Made by a program: the position numbers and the translations under genes. The notes below the pieces were generated by a model that was given only the letters and a program-made list of their open reading frames with translations, was not told where the DNA came from and did no database searches. This document shows, one piece after another, positions 34,252-43,072 of a DNA stretch of 44,331 nt; within the stretch, counting starts at the first letter, position 1, and each line of letters starts with the position of its first letter. Origin of the DNA: Tannerella sp. (GTDB lineage Bacteria; Bacteroidota; Bacteroidia; Bacteroidales; Tannerellaceae); assembly GCA_031272455.1 (NCBI GenBank), contig JAISTS010000002.1, positions 1 to 44,331 of the forward strand. Direction: 5' to 3'.

Positions 34252-34282
34252 TTTGCTGTGTCGCAAGAATTTTTTATATTTG
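34252..34282 (+). promoter_or_regulatory. Promoter of the argE-like gene (TTTG-19-TATATTTG)
   Basis: TTTG 34252-34255 and TATATTTG 34275-34282 are 19 bp apart, a full consensus match, 22 nt before the ATG at 34305. It also sets the start codon: the longer ORF of the track would begin upstream of this promoter. Confidence 0.85.
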
Positions 34283-34304
34283 CGATGCAAAAGAACGGTA
34301 TAAA

Positions 34305-35357
34305 ATGGAACAGTTTTACGACGCAATTGATTTGCTCAAGGGGATGATATCGCGACCTTCGTATAGCCGCGAGGAGGGCTTGGTAGCCGATTTTCTGGAA
34401 GATAAATGGCGCAGTGCGGGCTATGAGGTGCAGCGTTCGGGCAATAATTTGTGGCTGATGCCGCCTTCGTACGACGCTGCGAAGCCGAATATCCTGCTCA
34501 ATTCGCATATCGACACCGTCAAACCCGTCGCCGGATGGACGCTCGACCCGTTTGCGCCCGACGAAGACGACGACCTGCTTTACGGGCTGGGAAGCAACGA
34601 CGCCGGCGCAAGCCTTGTGTCTATGTATGAGGCGTTTACCGTGCTTGTCAAGCGTCCGCAACCGTATAATCTGTTTCTGTTAGCATCGGCTGAAGAGGAG
34701 ATTTCGGGTCAGGGAGGTGTCGCCAGCGCACTGCCATTGCTGCCGCCGATGAAGTTTGGCGTGGTAGGCGAGCCGACGGGGATGCACCCCGCGATAGCCG
34801 AGAAAGGATTGATGGTGCTCGACTGCACCTGCCGCGGTCGCGCCGGACATGCCGCCCGCGACGAAGGAATAAATGCCATACTGCTGGCTATCAAAGATAT
34901 AGAATGGTTCAGCAGCTATGTTTTTCCGCTTAAAAGCGAGCTGCTCGGCGACGTGAAGATGACCGTTACGATGATCAGCGCCGGCACACAGCACAACGTC
35001 ATCCCGGACGAATGTCGCTTTACGGTTGACATACGCACTAACGAGCTGTATTCCAACCAGTCAGCTTTAGATGAGATAAAACGCAATGTAGGTTGCGAAG
35101 TCGTCGCGCGCAGTCTGCGCCTTAACTCCTCGCAGATCGACCGCGAGCATCAGTTTGTGCAGCGGGCTACGATGCTGGGCAAGACGCCGTTTGGCTCGCC
35201 GACAATGAGCGATCAGGCGCTGATGCCGTTTCCGACGGTCAAAATCGGACCGGGCAGCCCCTCGCGCTCGCATACCGCCGACGAATTTATTCCCCTGTGC
35301 GATATCAGGGAAGCTATAGAGGTGTATATCAGACTGTTGGATGGACTTAAAGTATAA
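34305..35357 (+). CDS. argE: M20-family deacetylase (ArgE-like, N-acyl-ornithine deacetylase)
   Basis: 350 residues from ATG 34305. Zinc ligands and catalytic residues of M20 peptidases are in place: H68 (LNSHIDT), D99 (GLGSNDAG), the EEE at 130-132, E156 (VVGEPT) and a late His in SRSHTADEF. The sequence resembles the Bacteroides enzyme assigned to arginine synthesis, which in that genus acts on N-succinyl- rather than N-acetyl-ornithine; the acyl group is therefore open here. A dimerisation domain lies at about 165-270. No other arginine genes are in the window. The fecI gene begins two bases after its stop, which is unusual. Confidence 0.85.
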   Translation: MEQFYDAIDLLKGMISRPSYSREEGLVADFLEDKWRSAGYEVQRSGNNLWLMPPSYDAAKPNILLNSHIDTVKPVAGWTLDPFAPDEDDDLLYGLGSNDAGASLVSMYEAFTVLVKRPQPYNLFLLASAEEEISGQGGVASALPLLPPMKFGVVGEPTGMHPAIAEKGLMVLDCTCRGRAGHAARDEGINAILLAIKDIEWFSSYVFPLKSELLGDVKMTVTMISAGTQHNVIPDECRFTVDIRTNELYSNQSALDEIKRNVGCEVVARSLRLNSSQIDREHQFVQRATMLGKTPFGSPTMSDQALMPFPTVKIGPGSPSRSHTADEFIPLCDIREAIEVYIRLLDGLKV

Positions 35358-35359
35358 AA

Positions 35360-35896
35360 ATGAACGCTAAAAAAATAATGCCTGAAAATGAAGACACAAA
35401 CGATTTGAACCGCCTGTACGAATCGAATTATGCAGCGTTGCTGCGCTTTGCCCGACGTTTCATCGACGACGAAGCGGCAAAAGATGCTGTACAAGACGTT
35501 TTTACGGAGCTATGGGAAAACGGACGCGCGCGCTGCGACGACCCGTCAGTCAGAGCCTATCTATTTGCCTGCGTCCGCAATCGCTGTCTTAATATCCTTA
35601 AACACATACAGATAGAGGAAGACGCGCTGGCTCAAATCCAAACAGAAAATCGCCTGCTCGAACTCGACCTCTACGACTCGCCCGAAACGCTGCTTATCAA
35701 CGACGAAAACCTGCAGCAAATAAGCCAACAAATCGACCGGCTGCCCGAAAAGTGCCAAAATATTTTCAAATTGGCGTACAATGAGGGCAAAAAAAGCGCC
35801 GAAATAGCCAAAATTTTCAACCTTTCGGTACGTACTGTCGAGCATCAGCTTTATCTCGGATTGAAAAATCTCAGAAAAAAATTGCGCCCGTCTTAA
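35360..35896 (+). CDS. ECF-type RNA polymerase sigma factor (FecI-like)
   Basis: 178 residues. Region 2 (about 18-85) has LYESNYAALLRFARRFIDDEAAKDAVQDVFTELW; region 4 (about 120-175) has LPEKCQNIFKLAYNEGKKSAEIAKIFNLSVRTVEHQL, the helix-turn-helix that reads the -35 element. The pattern is that of Bacteroidetes FecI/EcfO-type factors that pair with a FecR. The partner follows 30 bp downstream and the controlled susC comes next. It should switch on the downstream SusC/SusD genes when substrate binds the transporter. The start could be the ATG at 35360 or a few codons later. Confidence 0.93.
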   Translation: MNAKKIMPENEDTNDLNRLYESNYAALLRFARRFIDDEAAKDAVQDVFTELWENGRARCDDPSVRAYLFACVRNRCLNILKHIQIEEDALAQIQTENRLLELDLYDSPETLLINDENLQQISQQIDRLPEKCQNIFKLAYNEGKKSAEIAKIFNLSVRTVEHQLYLGLKNLRKKLRPS

Positions 35897-35926
35897 GTAA
35901 ATCACGTCTTACGATTGTATTAATAT

Positions 35927-36955
35927 ATGATAATGGAAAATGTACCCGAAAATATCATCATCAGGTCGTTGCAGGGGACTGCCGGCGCCGAAGATGAGCG
36001 AAAGCTGAACGACTGGCTGAAAGCAGACAGCCGTAACGCAGTGATGTTTGCCGAGATGCGCGAAATCTGGACATCGCGTAACGCCATATCCGACAGCGAA
36101 ACAGCATTGGGATGGCAGAACTTGCAGAAGCGCATCGCCGAGCGGCAATCGACGCCTGTCAGCCGCCTTACATCACCCGAACCGAATGACAAACAGCCGC
36201 ACATACCGCGATGGATAAGCTATGCCGCTGCAATTCTTATAGGCGCGGTCGTCGCCTCGACAGCTTGGCTCGTCATTCAGCCGCGTACGATACAGGAAAA
36301 ACTCGTTGTCCGCAACGAGATATATAACAACGGCGGCTTCCGGCAAGTCGAGCTGCCCGACAGTTCGTTGGTATGGCTTAACGGCAAGGGTAAATTGACT
36401 TATAATGAGGGTTTTGATGCCGACGGACGCACAGTAGCGCTCGAAGGACAGGCTTATTTTGAAGTGGAAAAAGACGCTGCCCGCCCGTTTGTAGTCAAGA
36501 TGAACGAACTGCAAATACAGGTAAAGGGCACCTCGTTTGATGTGAGGCACGACGATGATAATCACACACTTATCACTCTCGTAACCGGAAAGTTGAGCAT
36601 CAGCAGCCTCGACGCCAAAGGACAGCTCGCGGCGACGACACAATTAGACGCCGGACAGCAAGCCGTCTATGACCCGCAAACGCAAACGATAGCCGTAACA
36701 TCCGTCGAAACAGACTATTACGCCCTGTGGAAAGATGGCACATACCGTTTCGCGGAAGAGCCATTCGCCAACATCGCCCGACAGATGGAATACCATTTCG
36801 GAGTGAAAATAAAAATGTCGAAACGCACTGCTGCACGGCGCTTTACGGGACTTATCACACCCGACCACAGCGTCAGCGACGTGCTCGACATACTGCGCAA
36901 AAGCAGCGCGGTCAAATACAGGATTGCCAATTCAACCGTAATTATTAGTGAGTAA
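35927..36955 (+). CDS. FecR-family anti-sigma factor
   Basis: 342 residues. The cytoplasmic N-terminus (about 1-85) contains the ALGWQNLQKRI element typical of FecR-like anti-sigma factors, a single membrane helix lies near 100-120 (AAILIGAVVASTAWLVI), and the periplasmic FecR domain (about 130-230) includes LPDSSLVWLNGKGKLTYNEGF and GQAYFEVEKDAARPFVV. The C-terminal 70 residues match DUF4974, which resembles an STN domain and receives the signal from the transporter. It would hold the neighbouring sigma factor inactive until the STN domain of SusC changes state. ATG 35933 is an alternative start. Confidence 0.94.
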   Translation: MIMENVPENIIIRSLQGTAGAEDERKLNDWLKADSRNAVMFAEMREIWTSRNAISDSETALGWQNLQKRIAERQSTPVSRLTSPEPNDKQPHIPRWISYAAAILIGAVVASTAWLVIQPRTIQEKLVVRNEIYNNGGFRQVELPDSSLVWLNGKGKLTYNEGFDADGRTVALEGQAYFEVEKDAARPFVVKMNELQIQVKGTSFDVRHDDDNHTLITLVTGKLSISSLDAKGQLAATTQLDAGQQAVYDPQTQTIAVTSVETDYYALWKDGTYRFAEEPFANIARQMEYHFGVKIKMSKRTAARRFTGLITPDHSVSDVLDILRKSSAVKYRIANSTVIISE

Positions 36956-37023
36956 ATAACATAATGTCAAACACTTAAAACCTGAAATGCCTATGGACAC
37001 AGTTTAATCAATACCGACGTTAA

Positions 37024-37090
37024 ACTCTTTGTTGCCAAAGAGTTGAGCCGGACGAATTGCGACTTCATCCGGCTCAAAGTGAGTTTTTTA
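37024..37090 (+). terminator. Two adjacent perfect hairpins between fecR and susC
   Basis: Hairpin 1 is AACTCTTTG-TTGC-CAAAGAGTT (9 bp, 37024-37045). Hairpin 2 begins at the next base: GAGCCGGA and TCCGGCTC (37046-37053, 37069-37076). A TTTTTT run follows near 37084. It can serve as the terminator of the fecI-fecR unit; why there are two is unclear. Confidence 0.7.
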
Positions 37091-37096
37091 ATTATC

Positions 37097-37104
37097 TATT
37101 TTTG
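37097..37104 (+). promoter_or_regulatory. Possible -7 box (TATTTTTG) before susC
   Basis: TATTTTTG matches TAnnTTTG 60 bp before the susC ATG, but no TTTG is at -33. A FecI-type promoter with another consensus would fit as well. Confidence 0.33.
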
Positions 37105-37163
37105 CCGACATCCCGTAAAATCGAACAAGCGGATGAAGGCGTAACCAAAAAACATACAAATTT

Positions 37164-40100
37164 ATGAATTTAATAAGAATCAAGGGATTTTTCCCGCAAA
37201 AAATTTTAGTTATCATGAAAATGATTGTGATACTTCTGATACTCGGTCTCGTTCCTGCATTCGCCGACAGCTATGCTCAGGAAACCAAACTGACTGTGAA
37301 TGAGCAGAGTATCGAATTGGACAAATTACTTAGCAAAATCGAAGCTCAAACGGAGTTTTTCTTTTTCTACAGTAATGACGAAGTGGATAAGGGAATGAAA
37401 GTCAGCGTGAACGTAAGGAACAAAACAATTACCGACATTCTGGATCAGGCTCTTAAAGGCAGCGACATCGCATATCAGGTGAAAGACAAAGTCATTATCC
37501 TTGCAAAGAAAGAGTTGCTTAACACGTTGCAACAAACCGCCAAACATATCACCGGACGAGTAGTTGACCAATTCGACGAACCCGTCATTGGCGCAAATGT
37601 TGTTGAAAAAGGCACGTCGAACGGGATCATTACGGATGTGGAGGGCAATTTCGCCCTGACAGTCAGCGACAACGCCACGTTGCAAATTTCTTACATTGGC
37701 TATATTACGCAGGAAGTCAGCATATCAGCGACGACCGGTTCGCTGTTAATCAGGCTTATGGAGGACACGCAAGCGCTTGAAGAGATTGTTGTTGTCGGTT
37801 TCGGTACGCAAAAGAAAGTGAACCTGACAGGTTCGGTCAGCGTAGCCGATGCCAAAGTATTCAAAGACAGACCCGTAGCAACGGCTGCACAGGCATTGCA
37901 GGGTATGGTTCCGGGCTTGCTTATCACCCAAAACGAGGGTGGTCCGTCATACAATTCCTCGATTCAGATTCGCGGAAAAGGTACGATAGGTCAAGGCTCG
38001 CAGGACGGCGCTCTTATCCTGATCGACGGTATGGAGGGCGACATCAACACCATCAATCCGCAGGACATCGAGAGCATTTCAGTCCTCAAAGACGCTGCCG
38101 CATCATCAATTTACGGTTCGCGGGCGCCTTTCGGAGTGATGCTTATCACCACCAAGCGCGGTAAATCGGGCAAACCGACCCTTAACTATAACAACAGTTT
38201 CCGCTGGAACACCCCGATACGTATGCCAGAACCGGTTGATTCATACACACTTGCGCTCTATCTGAACGATATGCAGAGCAATGCGGGCGGCGCTCCGTTG
38301 ATTTCGGACGAGACTATGCAGCGCATTCAGGACTATCAGGCGGGAAGAATCTCCACGGTTAACATTCCCAGTCCCCAGAACTCTTCAATCTGGGCAGGCA
38401 AAACGTACTCTAACGCTAATGAGAACTGGTTCAAGAACACGTTCAACGAGATGGTAATGTCGCAGGAGCACAACCTGAGCATATCGGGCGGTGAAGAAAA
38501 ATACAAGTACTACTCTTCGCTGCAATATATGGATTATCAAGGACTTCTGACCTTCAACACCGACCAGAAGCAGCGCTACTCAGGCTCGGCTAAATTGGAT
38601 ATTCAGGTAACCGACTGGCTGCAGTCGAACACCAGTTTCCGTTTCGTTCGCGAAGATTACAAGAGACCGTACTATATGCCTAATATGCAGTATCTTGCAA
38701 TGTCGGGCTGGGCAAATATCCCGATGTACGACGACAACGGTTATCTGACCAACAACGGTCCGTATATACTTCAGATTCGCGACGGCGGTAACATTTACAA
38801 TCAGAACGACGCTTTAAGCCTTCAGCAACAGTTTGTTATCGAGCCGATTAAGAACTGGAAGACCTACGGCGAGTTCAACTACCGCATCAACTACAACAAC
38901 TCGAAATCGGTTTACAACCGCGTTTTCGATCACAACGTAAGCGGTGAAGAAATACCTCTGATAAACGACAACGGGGTTTCGGAAGGTTTCAGTAAGACTA
39001 ATTTCCTGAATACCAATGTTTATTCGGAATATACCCGTCAGATAGGCGACCACACGCTGAAAGGGATGGTAGGTATGCAGTCAGAACTCTGGCAAAACCG
39101 TTATTTCAGCGCCGGCAGAGTAGGCATCATGGTTCCGGGTATGCAGGATATCAACATCACCAACGGTTACGATCCTACCGGCAACTATATAAATCCAAGT
39201 GTGGCAGGTTATCGCGACCACTGGGCTACTGCAGGCTATTTCGGACGTGTCAACTGGGACTACAAACAGAAATATATGCTGGAAGGCAACCTTCGTTACG
39301 ACGGCTCTTCACGTTTCCGCGCCGACAATCGCTGGATATGGCTGCCATCGGTTTCGGGAGGCTGGAACATCGCTTTTGAGGATTTCTGGGAGCCGCTTCG
39401 TCCCTACGTCAACAGCTTCAAGCTGCGTGCATCGTACGGCGACCTTGCCAACCAGAACACGTCAAATTATTATCCTACCTATCTGACAATCGGTACGGGA
39501 ATGGCTAACGGCAACTGGCTTATCAACGGCGCCAAACAAAACACTGCGGAAGCTCCGGGTCTGATTTCTTCGACCCTCACATGGGAACGCATACGCAGCA
39601 TCAACTACGGTTTCGATTTCGGCGCATTAAACAACCGTCTTACCGGTTCGTTTGAGCTATTCACCCGTTACACTCTCGATATGGTTGGTCCGGGTATGTC
39701 GCTGCCGCAAACACTCGGCGTTGGAGTGCCTTACACTAACAATACCGACATGAAAACTTACGGCTTCGACCTCAATATCAGCTGGAACGACCGCCTGAGC
39801 AACGGCTTGGGATACGGTATTGACGTCCGTCTGAGCGATGCACAGGCGGTAGTAACGCATTATACCAATAACCCTAACGGCTATCTTGACAACGGCTATG
39901 GCAGATATTATCAGGATGGCTGGGTGATAGGCGACATCTACGGATACAAGACCAAAGGCATTGCGAAAACGGATGCTGAAATGGAAGCGCATTTAGCGAC
40001 CTTGCCCAATGGCGGTCAAAACCTCTTAGGTACAGGCTGGCAAGGCGGCGACCTGATGTTCGTTGACGTCAACGGCGACGGCACGATAGGTCCGGGTCTG

Positions 40101-40718
40101 AACACGACCAACGACCATGGCGACCTCGTTAAGGTTGGCAATAACACTCCGCGTTACCTCTACAGTTTCAACCTGTTAGCCGATTATAAAGGCTTCGATG
40201 TACGCGCTTTCTTCCAAGGAGTTGGCAAACGTCAGGTGAGGGTTGAAGGTCTGAATATGTTTACCGTGATGTACAACAGTCAGAACTATATCGCGGTATT
40301 CAAATCGCACTTGGATTATTTCCGCGACGACCCCAATCATCCTCTCGGACTTAATACGGATTCCTACTTCGGACGCCCGTATAACGACCGCTTCAACAAT
40401 ATTGCTGAAGCCCAGTCCGGCGACAAGATTATCGACCGTTTCATTCAGAACGCTGCCTACTTGCGTCTGAAGAACCTTCAGATTGGCTACACATTGCCGG
40501 CTTCACTGACAAAGAAATTTGCAGTTCAGAACTTCCGCATCTATGTGTCGGGCGAAAACCTGCTCACATTCACCAAGATGTTTGAAGAATTTGACCCCGA
40601 AGGAGTTGATTATCGCGTTCCTAACAGCGATGGTACCATAAATTATACCAGTAACTCACAAGGCTCCGGATACCCGATGTTGAAAACTTATTCGGTAGGT
40701 TGCAGTATTAACTTTTAA
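37164..40718 (+). CDS. SusC/RagA-family TonB-dependent transporter with STN signalling domain
   Basis: 1184 residues with an extended signal peptide region ending near ADSYA. The STN (secretin/TonB N-terminal) domain at about 42-115 (LTVNEQSIELDKLLSKIEAQTEFFFFYS) marks a transporter that signals to a FecR. A carboxypeptidase-like barrel domain follows (about 128-205), then the plug (VVVGFGTQKKVNLTGSVSV, IQIRGKGTIGQ, ALILIDGMEGD, SIYGSRAPFGVMLITTK) and a 22-strand outer-membrane barrel ending in YSVGCSINF. With SusD it imports oligosaccharides or peptides with TonB energy. Substrate unknown; no hydrolase genes are within the window. The neighbouring fecI/fecR are its likely regulators. Confidence 0.95.
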   Translation: MNLIRIKGFFPQKILVIMKMIVILLILGLVPAFADSYAQETKLTVNEQSIELDKLLSKIEAQTEFFFFYSNDEVDKGMKVSVNVRNKTITDILDQALKGSDIAYQVKDKVIILAKKELLNTLQQTAKHITGRVVDQFDEPVIGANVVEKGTSNGIITDVEGNFALTVSDNATLQISYIGYITQEVSISATTGSLLIRLMEDTQALEEIVVVGFGTQKKVNLTGSVSVADAKVFKDRPVATAAQALQGMVPGLLITQNEGGPSYNSSIQIRGKGTIGQGSQDGALILIDGMEGDINTINPQDIESISVLKDAAASSIYGSRAPFGVMLITTKRGKSGKPTLNYNNSFRWNTPIRMPEPVDSYTLALYLNDMQSNAGGAPLISDETMQRIQDYQAGRISTVNIPSPQNSSIWAGKTYSNANENWFKNTFNEMVMSQEHNLSISGGEEKYKYYSSLQYMDYQGLLTFNTDQKQRYSGSAKLDIQVTDWLQSNTSFRFVREDYKRPYYMPNMQYLAMSGWANIPMYDDNGYLTNNGPYILQIRDGGNIYNQNDALSLQQQFVIEPIKNWKTYGEFNYRINYNNSKSVYNRVFDHNVSGEEIPLINDNGVSEGFSKTNFLNTNVYSEYTRQIGDHTLKGMVGMQSELWQNRYFSAGRVGIMVPGMQDINITNGYDPTGNYINPSVAGYRDHWATAGYFGRVNWDYKQKYMLEGNLRYDGSSRFRADNRWIWLPSVSGGWNIAFEDFWEPLRPYVNSFKLRASYGDLANQNTSNYYPTYLTIGTGMANGNWLINGAKQNTAEAPGLISSTLTWERIRSINYGFDFGALNNRLTGSFELFTRYTLDMVGPGMSLPQTLGVGVPYTNNTDMKTYGFDLNISWNDRLSNGLGYGIDVRLSDAQAVVTHYTNNPNGYLDNGYGRYYQDGWVIGDIYGYKTKGIAKTDAEMEAHLATLPNGGQNLLGTGWQGGDLMFVDVNGDGTIGPGLNTTNDHGDLVKVGNNTPRYLYSFNLLADYKGFDVRAFFQGVGKRQVRVEGLNMFTVMYNSQNYIAVFKSHLDYFRDDPNHPLGLNTDSYFGRPYNDRFNNIAEAQSGDKIIDRFIQNAAYLRLKNLQIGYTLPASLTKKFAVQNFRIYVSGENLLTFTKMFEEFDPEGVDYRVPNSDGTINYTSNSQGSGYPMLKTYSVGCSINF

Positions 40719-40730
40719 AAATAAAACGAT

Positions 40731-42863
40731 ATGAATAAGATAAATATTTTCAAAACATCACTTTTGGTATTTGCGGTTGGCACTATATTGTCGTGTACAG
40801 ATAGTTTTCTTGACCGCGAACCACTGTCTGTTCTTACCCCCGAAGTATTCTATACCGAAGAAAGTCAGCTGGCTTCGTTTGGCAACTATTATCTTCGGTC
40901 GCTTCCTTCGCAGTCGTATTTTACGGATATTAACGTTTGCCGTCCGCTGTCGCGCGACCTCTATTATTTCTATGTCTCCGACATCTACACCGACAATCAG
41001 GCTAATTTCCAGACTACCCAAAGGTACTTCACCGAACATTCCGACCACATGACCGGCGACGACCAGTTAGACAACTTCTTTTCAAGATTGTATGCCATGA
41101 ACTGGTTCCTGCAGACCACTCTTCCGCGCCTTAAGGAAGGTACGCTGAGCGGCAATCAGACGAACTGCAGCTATTATATCGGAGAGATTTATATGCTGCG
41201 TGCATGGATTACGTGGTATGCACAGATCAGTTACGGCGACCTGCCCATTATTACCAGAACTTTGCCTGACGACAAAGAAGTGCTGATAGAAGCGAGCAAG
41301 CGTCAGCCCCGCAATGAGGTTGCGCGCTGGATGCTGGCTGACCTCGATTCGGCTATAATGTATATGCCCGATAACGGTTCTACGCCCGCAGGCAAACAAC
41401 TGCCGGGTAAATATGTGGCGCTGCATATCAAATCGCGCATAGCGCTCTTCGAGGCTACTTGGCTGAAATATTTCAAGAATACCCCGTTTGTGCCTAACGG
41501 TCCGGGATGGCCCGGCGCTGCAACACATCCTAACTATCAGTTCCCCGCAGGAAGTATTGATAATGAGATCAACTGGTTCCTCGACCAGGCTATGGCGGCT
41601 GCCGAACAGGTTGCCGACAACTATCCGCTGATGGAAAATACGGGATTGCTGCCTCAAGATGCTGCAGACCCCAAAAATCCGTATTTCGATATGCTTTGCA
41701 ACGCTACCGATTACACTAATTATTCGGAAGTTCTTGCCTATCGCGAATACAGTCAGGCGCTTGGGTTGACGCATAACGGCGTTCAGTCGGCAAACCTCGC
41801 TAACGACCAGGCAGGCATGACCCGCGCATTGGTCGAGAGTTTCGTTATGAAAAACGGTCTTCCTATCTATGCGACAAACTCCGGCTACAAAGGCGACGAT
41901 TATATTGAAGATGTACCCGTTGACCGCGACGACCGCCTGCGCCTCTGGCTCAAACTGCCCAATCAGGTTAACGTGCTGTTTAATCTGAGTGCAATGGCTA
42001 CGGGTCAGGTTAACGAGCCTCCTTTCCCGCTGCTTACTCTTGGCGACTGGATGAGGTATAACACAGGTTACACTTCGCGTAAGGGCGCATCGCAGGATGG
42101 CGCTCAGATGTCGCCCAAATCGCACGTTGCATGGCTGCCCAGCCCAATGTTCCGCTCTGCCGAGGCTATGCTCAACTATATCGAGGCATATTACGAAAAG
42201 AACGGCGCGATAGGCGGCAAGGCAGACCAGTACTGGCGCGCTCTGCGTCGTCGCGCTAATGTTGACGAGGATTACAACAAGACAATCGCCGCTACCGATA
42301 TGCAGAAAGAAGCAGCCACAGGCAACTGGGCTTGCTATTCGGGCGGCAAACTTGTTGACCCGACTCTGTTCAATATCCGCCGCGAGCGCAACAGCGAGAT
42401 GTGGGGTGAAGACTGCCGCAAGTTCGATATACGTCGCTGGCGTGCTATGGACCAGTTGATTAACTATAAGGATAAAAACGGCTTCGGCTATCAGCCCGAA
42501 GGTATCAAACTGTGGACTGCCGACGGCAAGCCGGGCAAGAATCACGAGGCATATTATGCAGCTCGCGCGTTGGAACTGCAACTGACGGGCGCAAACGCCA
42601 ACTATGCCGAACTGACCTACGGCGAAACCGGCTCAGTATCAAGTCCCGATAAGAGCCAATACCTCCGCCCGTTCCAGTTATCGACAGGCTTCAATATGTA
42701 TCAGGGTATGATGTGGAAGATGGCTTGGTATCTCTATCCAATAGGCTTGGGTCGTATGCTCGACGCCTCGCCGGTTGATGGCGATATCACCCAGTCATCC
42801 ATCTACCAAAATCCGGGCTGGTCTCTTGAGTCGTCAAGACCCGCAGAGGATTTGAACTGGTAA
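40731..42863 (+). CDS. SusD/RagB-family substrate-binding lipoprotein
   Basis: 710 residues, on the long side of the family. Lipoprotein signal MNKINIFKTSLLVFAVGTILSC (C22), then SFLDREPLSVLTPEVFYTEE, the usual SusD N-terminal segment, TPR-like helices (YIGEIYMLRAWITWYAQISYGDLPIITR near 150) and the C-terminal RRERNSEMWGEDCRKFDIRRWRAMD near 560. SusD lids the SusC barrel and captures substrate at the surface. It starts 12 bp after susC, so the two are translated from one message. A strong terminator follows directly. The extra length lies in loops in the middle region (about 230-470). Confidence 0.95.
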   Translation: MNKINIFKTSLLVFAVGTILSCTDSFLDREPLSVLTPEVFYTEESQLASFGNYYLRSLPSQSYFTDINVCRPLSRDLYYFYVSDIYTDNQANFQTTQRYFTEHSDHMTGDDQLDNFFSRLYAMNWFLQTTLPRLKEGTLSGNQTNCSYYIGEIYMLRAWITWYAQISYGDLPIITRTLPDDKEVLIEASKRQPRNEVARWMLADLDSAIMYMPDNGSTPAGKQLPGKYVALHIKSRIALFEATWLKYFKNTPFVPNGPGWPGAATHPNYQFPAGSIDNEINWFLDQAMAAAEQVADNYPLMENTGLLPQDAADPKNPYFDMLCNATDYTNYSEVLAYREYSQALGLTHNGVQSANLANDQAGMTRALVESFVMKNGLPIYATNSGYKGDDYIEDVPVDRDDRLRLWLKLPNQVNVLFNLSAMATGQVNEPPFPLLTLGDWMRYNTGYTSRKGASQDGAQMSPKSHVAWLPSPMFRSAEAMLNYIEAYYEKNGAIGGKADQYWRALRRRANVDEDYNKTIAATDMQKEAATGNWACYSGGKLVDPTLFNIRRERNSEMWGEDCRKFDIRRWRAMDQLINYKDKNGFGYQPEGIKLWTADGKPGKNHEAYYAARALELQLTGANANYAELTYGETGSVSSPDKSQYLRPFQLSTGFNMYQGMMWKMAWYLYPIGLGRMLDASPVDGDITQSSIYQNPGWSLESSRPAEDLNW

Positions 42864-42890
42864 AAAGTTATCATAGCATTAAACGTTATT

Positions 42891-42931
42891 AGAAATGCCA
42901 TCTCGTAAAGAAATGGCATTTCTTTTTTTTT
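42891..42931 (+). terminator. Terminator of the susC-susD operon
   Basis: AGAAATGCCAT and ATGGCATTTCT form a perfect 11-bp stem with an 11-base loop, continuing into nine T residues, 28 bp after the susD stop. Confidence 0.93.
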
Positions 42932-42956
42932 GAAAAAAATTCCTGCAACTAACCAC

Positions 42957-42978
42957 CTGATATTAAGAGGTATATCAG
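42957..42978. promoter_or_regulatory. CTGATAT-N8-ATATCAG dyad upstream of the second susC
   Basis: Seven-base perfect inverted repeat with an 8-base spacer, 30 bp before the -33 element at 43009. The position suits an activator or repressor site; a chance occurrence in AT-rich DNA is possible. Confidence 0.35.
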
Positions 42979-43008
42979 TGATTATGTTTTAGAACATATT
43001 TCATTTAT

Positions 43009-43039
43009 TTTGCATTTTATTAAGACTTGATTACCTTTG
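43009..43039 (+). promoter_or_regulatory. Promoter of the second susC (TTTG-19-TACCTTTG)
   Basis: TTTG 43009-43012 and TACCTTTG 43032-43039 are 19 bp apart. The start codon is 34 nt downstream of the -7 box. The gene therefore has its own housekeeping-type promoter after the strong susD terminator. Confidence 0.85.
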
Positions 43040-43072
43040 CAGTATTCTATTACGAAACATAAATTAAAATCT

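Noticed and set aside
34149-34304. 52-residue N-terminal extension of the argE-like protein
   Set aside because: It lies upstream of and across the consensus promoter and has no homology-like features.
41082-42581. 499-residue minus-strand ORF opposite susD
   Set aside because: It lies wholly antisense to a clear SusD, has no recognisable domain, and such long shadows are expected from codon bias on the coding strand.
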